Source: Victivallis vadensis (GTDB lineage: Bacteria; Verrucomicrobiota; Lentisphaeria; Victivallales; Victivallaceae). From it: DNA of 64,000 nt. Below are positions 1-8,100 of this stretch, one piece after another (position 1 is the stretch's first letter; the number at the start of each line of letters is the position of its first letter). A program made the position numbers and the translations under genes. The notes under the pieces were generated by a model, which worked only from the letters and a program-made list of their open reading frames with translations, was not told the origin of the DNA and made no database searches. The stretch covers positions 1 through 64,000 of the forward strand of contig NZ_QEKH01000017.1 in assembly GCF_003096415.1 (NCBI RefSeq), in the 5' to 3' direction.

Positions 1-90
1 GACAAAAATCAGAACAGAAAACGCCGGAAAATCTGGCAAAAAACAACGTTTGAATCCGCATGAAAAACACATGGACAAAATTTCACGGAT

Positions 91-207
91 TCAGGGGAAG
101 AGTTTGAGCTGTTCAAGCGTACCGATCTCGTAAGCGCCGTTCTTCAGCTCAAGCGTGGTGACGCCATTGGTGTAAGACTTGGTTGCTTCATCGAATGTTA
201 CAGCCAT
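91..207 (-). CDS. small hypothetical protein (38 aa)
   Basis: A 38-residue ORF starting MAVTFDEATKSYTNG and ending EQLKLFP. A good ribosome binding site (GGGAGA, 6 bases before ATG) supports the start. It has no signal peptide or membrane segment. It lies just downstream of a hairpin terminator on the same strand (260-322), so it would be the first gene after that terminator; TTGATT and TATAAC in the gap form only a weak promoter. I do not recognise the family. The N-terminus is clearly codon-organised, but so short an ORF could be spurious. Confidence 0.45.
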   Translation of the reverse strand: MAVTFDEATKSYTNGVTTLELKNGAYEIGTLEQLKLFP

Positions 208-259
208 GTTTCTGTTCTCCCTTTTGTTTCAAAAGTTGAATGAAGTTATATTTTATGTC

Positions 260-322
260 TGAAAAAATCAACAAAGAATGCCCGGCCCGATTTCCGTTCC
301 CGGAAACGGCCCTGCATTCTTT
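260..322 (-). terminator. hairpin terminator on the minus strand
   Basis: Arms AAAGAATGC (273-281) and GCATTCTTT (314-322) enclose a second stem built from GTTTCCG/CGGAAAT-like arms. Read on the minus strand the hairpin is followed by a run of six T. It would end a transcript coming from the promoter at 755-783. Confidence 0.55.
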
Positions 323-887
323 GCTGTTCCATTGTTGATCGATCCGATGAAGATGTTTCATAGACGCAGTCTGCGCTCCTGTCGGCAAGGAGTCCATTTC
401 CGCGGCCAAGAGCGGAACCGCCCGTTCTCCCTATGAAAGCACAATTGCCGGAAATTTCCCGAAACGCGGTGGAACAGGGAGGCAATTGAAATGCAGACTG
501 TCTGTACCTCTTTTTTCACCATCCCCATGAAACGGCAAGCATCCCCGGCGACGTCCACCGCCACGGAAACGGCTTCGCCAGCAATCATCGGGACCGTGAC
601 GCGGCAAAACTCATGCAAAGATACGCGCAAAGCCGGTATGGAAAATTCCATACCGGAAAACTCGCGGCGGATGTGCCATTGCTCCGAAAAGCACCGGCAC
701 TCAACGCATAGAGCTATTGGACTATTTGCCGCTAATAAACCAGATTCCTGCATAAATATAGTCTGAATATAAAACAGGTTCAATAGATCATGTTATTTTT
801 TAACACCACTATACTTTATCTTCTGCGATTTTGCAAGTTTATTTCACTATTTTTTTCAGTTCATCTATGCAAAAAAACAAAATTTAC
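323..887. other. 565-bp stretch without a confident gene
   Basis: A minus-strand promoter (755-783) and terminator (260-322) delimit a possible transcript of about 480 nt. An open frame of up to 141 codons runs through it (783 to 358, minus), but its only early ATG falls beside the expected transcription start, there is no ribosome binding site, and codon use is not like the neighbours. A 24-bp near-perfect palindrome with arms CCGGTATGGAA/TTCCATACCGG lies at 633-656. I see no tmRNA or RNase P signature. It may be a non-coding RNA or a decayed gene. Confidence 0.3.
755..783 (-). promoter_or_regulatory. putative sigma70-type promoter
   Basis: On the minus strand TTGAAC (778-783) and TATATT (755-760) are separated by 17 bp. 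Transcription would run towards the terminator at 260-322 through a stretch with no recognisable gene. Confidence 0.4.
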
Positions 888-1728
888 GCCGTGTGCAAGT
901 TTTTGGGATTTCGCCTTTGGCGACCAAGGCGCTTCGCCCTTGGAACCAGACCGGCAAGGTGCCGGTGCCGAATACTTCAGAGCCGGGAAAGGCGTTTCGC
1001 CTTTCCCTCCGGGTGGGGGAGGCTCTACTGTGGACAGGCAGGCGAGTACCTGAGCGGCACACCGCTCCGGTCGGCGCAGAGCCGATTTTTTTATCGGCTC
1101 TAGGCACTCCCTGCGCCTGCTGCCGCCGGAGGTCACGCGCGGAACCTCCAGATGCTGACCGGGTAATAGAAAGATACCCTGATGGAGGCTGATAAGAATT
1201 TATCTGCCGATATACGTAAAGCGAGTTCAGGCAACAATACAATTGCCATATCACAGGCAAGCATATCTTTGAGTACGAGCCTTACTGAACCTTGCCTGTA
1301 CTATGGGATAGGCAAGGCGAGATCAGACAACAATGCAGTTGCCAACCCACAGGCAAGCATCTTGGAGTACGAGCCTTACTGAACCTTGCCTGTATGAAAA
1401 GGCAGAAGAGAGTTCAGCCTCCATGAGTGTAATTTCACATCATCCGGTCAGCATCTGGAGGTTCCGCGCGTGACCTCCGGCGGCAGCAGGCGCAGGGAGT
1501 GCCTAGAGCCGATAAAAAAATCGGCTCTGCGCCGACCGGAGCGGTGTGCCGCTCCTGTACAACCATGCCTGTCTCCATCAGGGCTCCCCCACCCGGAGGG
1601 AAAGGCGAAACGCCTTTCCCGGATCTCAAGTATTCGGCACCGGCACCTTGCCGGTCTGGTTCCAAGGGCGAAGCGCCTTGGTCGCTCCGAGAGGAGCGAA
1701 ATCCCCATTCAGGAAACTTGTACACGGC
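888..1728. repeat. foldback element: ~300-bp inverted arms around tandem repeats
   Basis: The left arm (888-1192) and right arm (1414-1728) are near-identical inverted copies, from GCCGTGTGCAAGTTT at the outer edge to ATGGAGGCTGA at the inner edge. Each arm is a string of short hairpins: arms CCAAGG/CCTTGG with a GC-rich core, ACCGGC/GCCGGT, GGGAAAGGCG/CGCCTTTCCC, GAGCGG/CCGCTC, and GAGCCGAT/ATCGGCTC around a T-run. The 220-bp centre holds two direct repeats. Short open frames through the arms are consequences of the repeat, not genes. Similar hairpin strings are common as dispersed repeats in gut bacteria; I recall this only as a general pattern. Confidence 0.85.
1219..1394. repeat. two ~82-bp direct repeats in the centre of the foldback element
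   Basis: Units 1219-1300 and 1314-1394 share long blocks such as GAGTACGAGCCTTACTGAAC. Each unit has two internal stems: GGCAA/TTGCC and ACAGGCAAG/CTTGCCTGT, the second with a 28-base interior. There are only two units and no spacer variation, so this is not a CRISPR array. Confidence 0.8.
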
Positions 1729-1835
1729 GTGTATTACTCAACACTTAACCGACTCACATCAAAGACTTTCCGAACTGCCAGAATTCTGCAACCCGACATC
1801 CGCATTTCCGCGAAACAGTAACCTCTCCCCGCTTT

Positions 1836-4097
1836 TCAGAACATGACGGCCAGGGCCTCGCCGCCGTAGGTGACGGCCTGTTCCGTTCCTCCGACCGGAC
1901 GGACGCGGAACCGCCGCTGTTCCAACATCCCCGGATAGCTGCCGCAACGGTCCTCCACGGTCAGGGTGCGGGCCGCGTCGTTCCAGCGGAAACGGATTTC
2001 GGAGTGCTCGCCATGCTCGTACCCGTAGCCGTCGAACGCATCCTCATACAGAATAAATTCCCCGTCAGCGCCGGGATAAATCCGCAGTTCGAGGTCGTCC
2101 CACGGCTTTTCAGTGGAGAACTGCACCTCCGGGCCGAGCGGCAGGATCGAACCGGCCTTCACGTACAGCGGCACAAGATCGATCGGCGCGGGGCGTTCCA
2201 CTTCGCCCGCGACCGGCTCCTCCGTATGGAAGTCGAACCACTTCCCGGCGGGCAGTTTCACCCGGCGGCTTCCGGTCCGGCTGAAGTCGGTTACGCCCTC
2301 TTTCACATACATCGGCTCCACCACCGGCGCAACCAGCAGCGCCCGCCCGAACCGGAATTCGTCGCCGACGCCGGCCAGCGCCGGATCGTCCAGCGCCGCC
2401 GGGCGCAGGAAGGAACCGTCCAGCTTCGCGACCTCCCACGCGGTCGAGTAGAGGTACGGCAGCAGCCGGTAGCGGAAGCGGATGCACGCTTCGATCGCGT
2501 CGAACGCCCAGTCGCCGCGCTTTCCGAACTGCCAGATTTCACGCGGCGAAAACGTGCCGTGCGAACGCATCATCGGCGTGAACATGCCGAACTGCATCCA
2601 GCGCACGTACAGCTCGCGGAACCCCGGTTCCGCCACGCCGCCCCGGAACTCCCGGTCCGCAAAAAAGCCGCCGATGTCGGTGTTCCAGTACGGGATGCCG
2701 CACATCGAGAGATTCAGCCCCGCCGGAATCTGCGCGCGCAACGCCTGCCAGCTCGAATCGACGTCGCCCGACCAGCAGAACGCGCCGGTGCGCTGCTGGC
2801 CGGCGAATGCGGAACGGGTCAGGATCGTCACGCGCTTCGAGGCGTCCGCCGCCTTCTGGCGCCGCGCCACCCCCTCGACGTGCACCAGCGGGTAGGAGTT
2901 GCGCACCCGCCGGAGCGATCCCGCCGAAGTCGGCGTGTCGAACACATCGGGCGTCGGCCACATATTCTGGGTGTACGGGAACGGCTGCTCCGGCTCGGAG
3001 GCGTCCAGCCACCAGCCGTCCACGCCCGCCTTGCACAGATGCCGCTCCAGCAGCTTCCAGAAAAGTTCGCGCGCATCTGGATTCCACGCATCGTAGTTGC
3101 GGCCGTTCCTGGACATGTTCGCCCCGAAGCCCAGCAGGAAATTCCGCTCCTTCATCTCCCGGTACGGCACGGTTTCCGTGCCGAAGTCCGGCCAGACCGA
3201 GATCAGCACGTGCGCATTGAGCTCGTGAATCCGCTCCACCGCCTTTTCCGGCGCCGGGAACGCCGGATTCAGGAACTCCATCGAATTCCACAATTCCGGG
3301 GTGTTGCCCCAGTACTGCCAGTCCTGGATGATGCAGTCGAGCGGCACGCCCAGCTCCCGGTACTTCTCCACCGCCGCGACCAGCTCGTACTGGCTCGCGT
3401 AACGTTCCTTGCTCTGGCAGTAGCCGAGCGTCCACAACGGAGGCATCGGCGCCTTGCCGGTCAGCCGGCGCATATTCGCGACCACCCGGTCGCCGGAGCC
3501 GCCGCCGAGGAAGTAGTAGTCGGCGCATTCGCCGAGTTCGGAGTCGAACGCCGTCTCCCGGGCCGAATCGGTGAACACCGTCGGGGAGGCGTTGTCCCAG
3601 TAGACGCCGTACCCCTTCAGCGACAGGAAAAACGGAATCGCGATCTCCATATTGATCTGCGACAGCAGCAGCCGCTGGCCGCGCTGGTTCATCCGGCCGG
3701 TCTGGTGCTGGCCGAGCCCGTAGATCGCCTCGCCGCCGTCAAGCCGGAACGCCTGCCGGACGCGGCTGGTCCGCTCCCCCGCGTAGCATTCCGGCGTGAA
3801 CACCGTGCCGGCCTCCTTTTCGGCCAGCAGCAATCCGCCCTCCGGGGTCAGGAACCGGACGCGGCCGTCCGCCTGCGCGATCTCCAGCTGCAGCGCATCG
3901 CCCGTCAGCAGCCAGCGGCCCTCCGCCTCTTTCAGCGCGAACCGGCACGGCTCCGGCTGCATCACCACCGCGAAACTCCGCTTTTCCACGGCGTTCCCGG
4001 CGGGATATTTCAGGATGCGGACGATCTCCGGCGAAAAGAACTGCACTTCGATTTCCAGTCCGTCGGCTGTGACGTGAAAAACGGCGGGAGCACTCAT
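1836..4097 (-). CDS. GH31 family alpha-glycosidase (probable alpha-xylosidase/alpha-glucosidase)
   Basis: A 753-aa glycoside hydrolase family 31 enzyme, which removes alpha-linked glucose or xylose from oligosaccharide ends. The N-terminal beta-domain is followed by the TIM barrel. The catalytic nucleophile is the Asp in DGWWLDASEPE (about residue 364); the acid/base is the Asp in CWSGDVDSSW (about residue 442); TDIGGFF follows as in the family. No signal peptide is seen, so it probably acts in the cytoplasm on imported oligosaccharides. The start at 4097 is chosen over upstream in-frame codons because AGGAGG lies 7 bases before it. A strong promoter at 4135-4163 makes it a separate unit from the AraC gene upstream. 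The DASEPE form of the nucleophile motif is more usual in the alpha-xylosidase-like branch; exact substrate is not readable. Confidence 0.92.
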   Translation of the reverse strand: MSAPAVFHVTADGLEIEVQFFSPEIVRILKYPAGNAVEKRSFAVVMQPEPCRFALKEAEGRWLLTGDALQLEIAQADGRVRFLTPEGGLLLAEKEAGTVFTPECYAGERTSRVRQAFRLDGGEAIYGLGQHQTGRMNQRGQRLLLSQINMEIAIPFFLSLKGYGVYWDNASPTVFTDSARETAFDSELGECADYYFLGGGSGDRVVANMRRLTGKAPMPPLWTLGYCQSKERYASQYELVAAVEKYRELGVPLDCIIQDWQYWGNTPELWNSMEFLNPAFPAPEKAVERIHELNAHVLISVWPDFGTETVPYREMKERNFLLGFGANMSRNGRNYDAWNPDARELFWKLLERHLCKAGVDGWWLDASEPEQPFPYTQNMWPTPDVFDTPTSAGSLRRVRNSYPLVHVEGVARRQKAADASKRVTILTRSAFAGQQRTGAFCWSGDVDSSWQALRAQIPAGLNLSMCGIPYWNTDIGGFFADREFRGGVAEPGFRELYVRWMQFGMFTPMMRSHGTFSPREIWQFGKRGDWAFDAIEACIRFRYRLLPYLYSTAWEVAKLDGSFLRPAALDDPALAGVGDEFRFGRALLVAPVVEPMYVKEGVTDFSRTGSRRVKLPAGKWFDFHTEEPVAGEVERPAPIDLVPLYVKAGSILPLGPEVQFSTEKPWDDLELRIYPGADGEFILYEDAFDGYGYEHGEHSEIRFRWNDAARTLTVEDRCGSYPGMLEQRRFRVRPVGGTEQAVTYGGEALAVMF

Positions 4098-4134
4098 GGA
4101 TATACCTCCTGTATTGTTGCGTTTCATTTCTGAA

Positions 4135-4163
4135 ATTATAGCAAACAACCTTGAAAAAAGCAA
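4135..4163 (-). promoter_or_regulatory. promoter of the GH31 gene
   Basis: TTGCTT (4158-4163) and a consensus TATAAT (4135-4140) are separated by 17 bp on the minus strand. An inverted TTTCA/TGAAA pair sits at the start of the transcript (4122-4135) and may be an operator. Confidence 0.7.
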
Positions 4164-4202
4164 GCACCAGTCCGGAATCGTCTCAAATAGTCCGATTTTT
4201 GC

Positions 4203-5051
4203 TCACCCTTTTCCGCACTCCTCGCCATAGCGGCGGCGCTGGTCGAAAAAGTTGCTGCGGCTGAAAAATCCGCACCGCGCCGCCGCGTTTTCCGCCGATG
4301 CGCCGTCCGCGATCAGCGTCTCTGCCGCGCGCAGCCGCAGCCGGTTCAGATAGACGCAGAAGCTCATCCCGGTTTCGCGGGTGAACCGGCGGTGGAATAC
4401 GCTGCGGCTCATCCCGGCCAGTTGCGCCGCCTCCGCCACGGAGATCCGCCGCGAAAAGTGGTTGTCCAGAAAGTAGAGCACCGTTTCGATCGCCGCGTCA
4501 TGCTCCGGCGTCGCCGTGCCGAGGCGGTAGCGGGGCGGGTCGTCCAGCTCGAATGCGAGCGCAAGCAGTTCCAGCAGCGCCGCGTGGGTGCGCAGCGTGC
4601 CGCCGAATGCGGGACGCTCCGACCAGCGCCGGATCCGCCGCATCAATTCGCCGCCCCGCCGGGCCGCCTCCTCCGGCAGCCCGGCGATGAAGCCGCGCTC
4701 CAACACCCGCTTGCGCCAGAAGCCGAGCAGCAGCCGCGCCTCCGCCGCGGCCGCCCCCTCCCCTTCCGGGAATCCGTAGGGCATCATCAACACTTCACAG
4801 CGGCAGCCGCAGGCGGGATCAGCCGCGAACACATGCGGCTCGCCGGGCGGAATCAGCAGCAGTTGCCCCGGCCGCACCGGTTCGCGCCAGTTGCCGACCG
4901 CCTGCACGCCGCCGCCCTCGGCGCAGAAGAACCATTCAAACTCCCCCTCGTGGCGGTGGGTCGGCAGTTCGGCCAGCGGCCGCCGCTCCGGCAGCAGGTG
5001 CGGCGCGAGCGTCACAATGCCGTTGCGGTGATTCTGAATGCGGCTTCCCAT
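4203..5051 (-). CDS. AraC family transcriptional regulator with cupin sensor
   Basis: A 282-aa cytoplasmic regulator. The N-terminal half is a cupin-type sugar-sensing domain (PTHRHEGEFEWFF, then PGQLLLIPPGEPH); the C-terminal ~100 residues are the double helix-turn-helix of AraC proteins (ISVAEAAQLAGMSRSVFHRR, then RLRLRAAETLI). The start at 5051 is preceded by AAAGGAG; the longer frame upstream reads across the promoter. It lies between the GH2-like gene, which has its own terminator, and the GH31 gene, which has its own promoter, and most likely controls one or both. Ligand unknown. Confidence 0.9.
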   Translation of the reverse strand: MGSRIQNHRNGIVTLAPHLLPERRPLAELPTHRHEGEFEWFFCAEGGGVQAVGNWREPVRPGQLLLIPPGEPHVFAADPACGCRCEVLMMPYGFPEGEGAAAAEARLLLGFWRKRVLERGFIAGLPEEAARRGGELMRRIRRWSERPAFGGTLRTHAALLELLALAFELDDPPRYRLGTATPEHDAAIETVLYFLDNHFSRRISVAEAAQLAGMSRSVFHRRFTRETGMSFCVYLNRLRLRAAETLIADGASAENAAARCGFFSRSNFFDQRRRYGEECGKG

Positions 5052-5069
5052 TGTCGTCTCCTTTGCCGT

Positions 5070-5098
5070 AGTATAACCGTGTTTCAGCATCAATGCAA
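5070..5098 (-). promoter_or_regulatory. promoter of the AraC regulator gene
   Basis: TTGCAT (5093-5098) and TATACT (5070-5075), 17-bp spacing, on the minus strand, 19 bases before the start codon at 5051. Confidence 0.65.
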
Positions 5099-5100
5099 GA

Positions 5101-5144
5101 GAAAAAAATAAAAACGCGCCCGGAATCCTGCGACACCGGGCGCG
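5101..5144 (-). terminator. rho-independent terminator after the GH2-like gene
   Basis: A 9-bp perfect stem CGCGCCCGG/CCGGGCGCG (5115-5144) is followed on the minus strand by TTTTTATTTTTTT. It ends the operon that runs from the promoter at 11056-11083 and insulates the AraC gene. Confidence 0.85.
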
Positions 5145-5157
5145 ATCTTTCAGCGCG

Positions 5158-8100
5158 TCACCACCGTTTCAGCCGGTAGGGGTTGAACGGGCGGTGGGCG
5201 TCGGTGTACGGGAAGCTGTCGCCGCTGCGCGCGACGATCTCCGGCGACGGCCCGACGATGCCGCCGTACTGGAAGTTGTCGTACACCTTCACGGCGATGG
5301 AGTTCACCTCACCGAACCTCACCGCTTCCGGCGGGATCGGATAGGAGCGTTTCACCGCCCAGTACTCCTTCACGTCGTTGCCGGTCATGCCGACTTCGCG
5401 GCCGTTCACGAACGCCTTGTCCATATCGTCGACCACGCCGAGGTTCAAAAACAGCTTCTTCCCACGGAAGCTCTCCGGGATCACCACGCCGCAGCGATAC
5501 CACGCGTAGCCGTCGTAGGGCAGCTTCGCCTGCGGGAAGGCCGGATTCGGGGCGGTCACGCCCTGATTCTCCCAGTAGCCCGGCACTTTGATCGAACGCC
5601 ACTGCGAATCGTCGAAGCCGGGCTTCTCCCAGCCCCGGAAGAAGCCCCGGTTTTCCGGGTCGGTGCTGAACTTCCACTCGCCCGGCAGCTTCACCGGCGC
5701 CAACGCACCGCCGGAGGCCGCTTTTTCGGAAACGGTCATGAACGCCGCCCCCTCCGCCGCCAGCAGTTGCGCGACCGCGCGCCCCAGCCGGACCGCCGCG
5801 CGGGTGGTCCGCTCGGGACTCAACCGGGAATCCCGAAACCGCTCCGGGTTCACCGCGACCAGCACGAATTTCCCGTTGCCGCACGGCACTTCGGCCAGCA
5901 GCCCCGGCTTCGCCAGCAGCTTTACTCCCGCCGACTCCCGCACCAGAGGTTCGGTGAGCAACGCCTTCACGAAAAGGTCGGACCAGCCGGTTCCGGCACG
6001 CCGCTCCAATTCGGCGGAAGGCTCCGTACGGTACACTTCGGCGGCCTCCGCCGTGACCGTGACCTTGCCGAGCTTCAGCGTTTCCGGCAGCGGGCCGAGC
6101 AGAAATACCGTGCCGCCCTGTTCCGCTTGTTTCACCAGCGCGTCGAGGCCCTCCCGGTCCAGCGCCGACGCCTCCGCGAGCGTCAACGCCCCCAGCGGAG
6201 CGGTTTTGACATTCAGCCGGGCGGCCAGTTTCGCGGCCCCCGCGCCGATCGCCCGCACCGGTTGCGCATCGCGTCCCGGAGCCGGGTTCCACGCCGCCAG
6301 CCGGCGCAGCAGCTCCGTCGCGACCGGATCGCTGCCGGCACGCCCGGCGAGGTCGAGCTGGCAAAAGAGGATATGCCCCCTGCCCTCCGCAAGTTCGGTG
6401 AGAAATGCGTAGTTCAGGTCGAACTCCCCTTCGAGCCAGTGGCGGAAACCGCCGGTGTGCGGTTTCTCCAGCATCAGCGACGCGATCGAACCGCGGTTGC
6501 CGCGCCGGAACGGCTCCTCCGGGTATTCGCCCGCCGTGGCTTCGCTGTACTTCGGATCGGGTTCCAGAAAGGAGTAGCCGCCCCGCCAGTCGGTGAAATC
6601 CACCGGTTCCAGCCCCGCCAGCAACTCCGGGCTTCCGACCGGAAACATCCGCCGCACGCCGCGCGGCTGCACCCGCAGCCCGAAAGGCGACAGATCCGGC
6701 TGCGCCATCACCACCAGCGCCGCCCCGGCGCGCACCTGATCGAGCAGCTTCGCGAGCGTCGCATACGGCAGCTTCGCCAGAGAACCGCGCCCGATCACGA
6801 TGGTTCCCGCCGCATCGGCGTCACCCTTCACAAAGGGGATGCCGAGCTTTTCAAACGCCTGCCGGGTTTCCCCGACGGGATCGAACAGCACCACCGGTTT
6901 TCCCGGCTTTATCCGGTCAGGAGGAAACACCTGCAGCGGAAAATCCTGCACGTCGAGCCGCTTCGGATCGACGCCGGAAACCGACAGCTTCAGCACCAGC
7001 TCCGTGCGCTTCTCCACCTGCGGCATGGTCAGCGTAAAAGGCACGAACGCCCGCCGCCCCGCCGCGACTTCGACCGGCACCGAACCGGATCTGCCGCCGA
7101 GCGTCCAATTCACGGTGAGCTTCAGATCGCGGCGCGAATCGTTGACCGCGACGATCTGCTTTTCCACCGTTTCGCCGGAGTAGAACGCATGGGTCCGGCT
7201 CGAAAACCCTTCGGCGCGGCTGCCGCCCGCCCAGACCAGCACCGGCCGGAAGCTGCGCTCATACGCCCTGCCGGTGCCGCACAGCTCGTGCTGGGACGGC
7301 GACCGGTAGTTGCCGAGCGGCTTCGCGCCGGGCCGGGACCAGTCGTGATACCGGAAATCCGACTTCACGCCGTGCTTCCAGTATTCAAAGCCGACGCCGC
7401 ACAGGTCGCGCTCGTCCACCCACGGGCAGAAGCCGTTCACCCCGTAGGCGCGCCACACCCGGATATAGGCGGGACTGACCAGCTGCTGCACCAGGCTGAC
7501 CGGCGCGTGTTCGTAGAGATTGTAGTTCCACCAGTAGGGCTGGTAGGAGTTGTAGAAGTCGCAGTTGCTCTCGACCTTGTCGGTCGCATTGGAGTCGATC
7601 AGTTTCAGATAGCGGTTCTCCTGCAGCCGGTAGGCGTCGCGGCCGAGGTAGGGGGCGCAGTACTCCGCCTCCATCGGCTCGGCGCCGCCCATGGTCATCC
7701 AGCTGCCGTCGCGGCAGCGCGAATAATCCATCTGGGTCGGGAAGCCGAGTTCGACCGCGTTGAACGGCCTCACTCCGTGTTTCGACCACGGCTCCGGATA
7801 GTCGGCGCGCTCCTGAAGCGGCGGCCACGAGATGTAGAAGTTGGAGGTGATCATGCTGCCGTAGTTGCCCCCGGCGTGGTGATAGATGATCCGCGAATCG
7901 TCGATTCCCCGGATCAGCGCCTCGGACTCCCCCGCCTCGCGCCGCTTGCGCCCGAGGTCGCTGACCGAATCCGCCGGTTTGAAGTCGCTGCCCCACGCAT
8001 AGGGATTCAGATCCCACGGATAGCCGAGCAGATTGAAGTTCATCGACCAGAAAACCAGCGACGGCGAATTGCGGTAACGCTCCATCAGTTCGCGGTTCAT

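Noticed and set aside
1219-1394. Possible CRISPR array
   Set aside because: Only two units, no regular variable spacers, and no cas genes in the window.
861-1748. Open frames of 85-131 codons in the foldback element
   Set aside because: The same peptides appear in both arms because the arms are inverted copies of hairpin strings; there are no ribosome binding sites and no domains.
2004-4133. 709-codon open frame on the plus strand
   Set aside because: Antisense to the GH31 gene, which has its catalytic residues and a consensus promoter.
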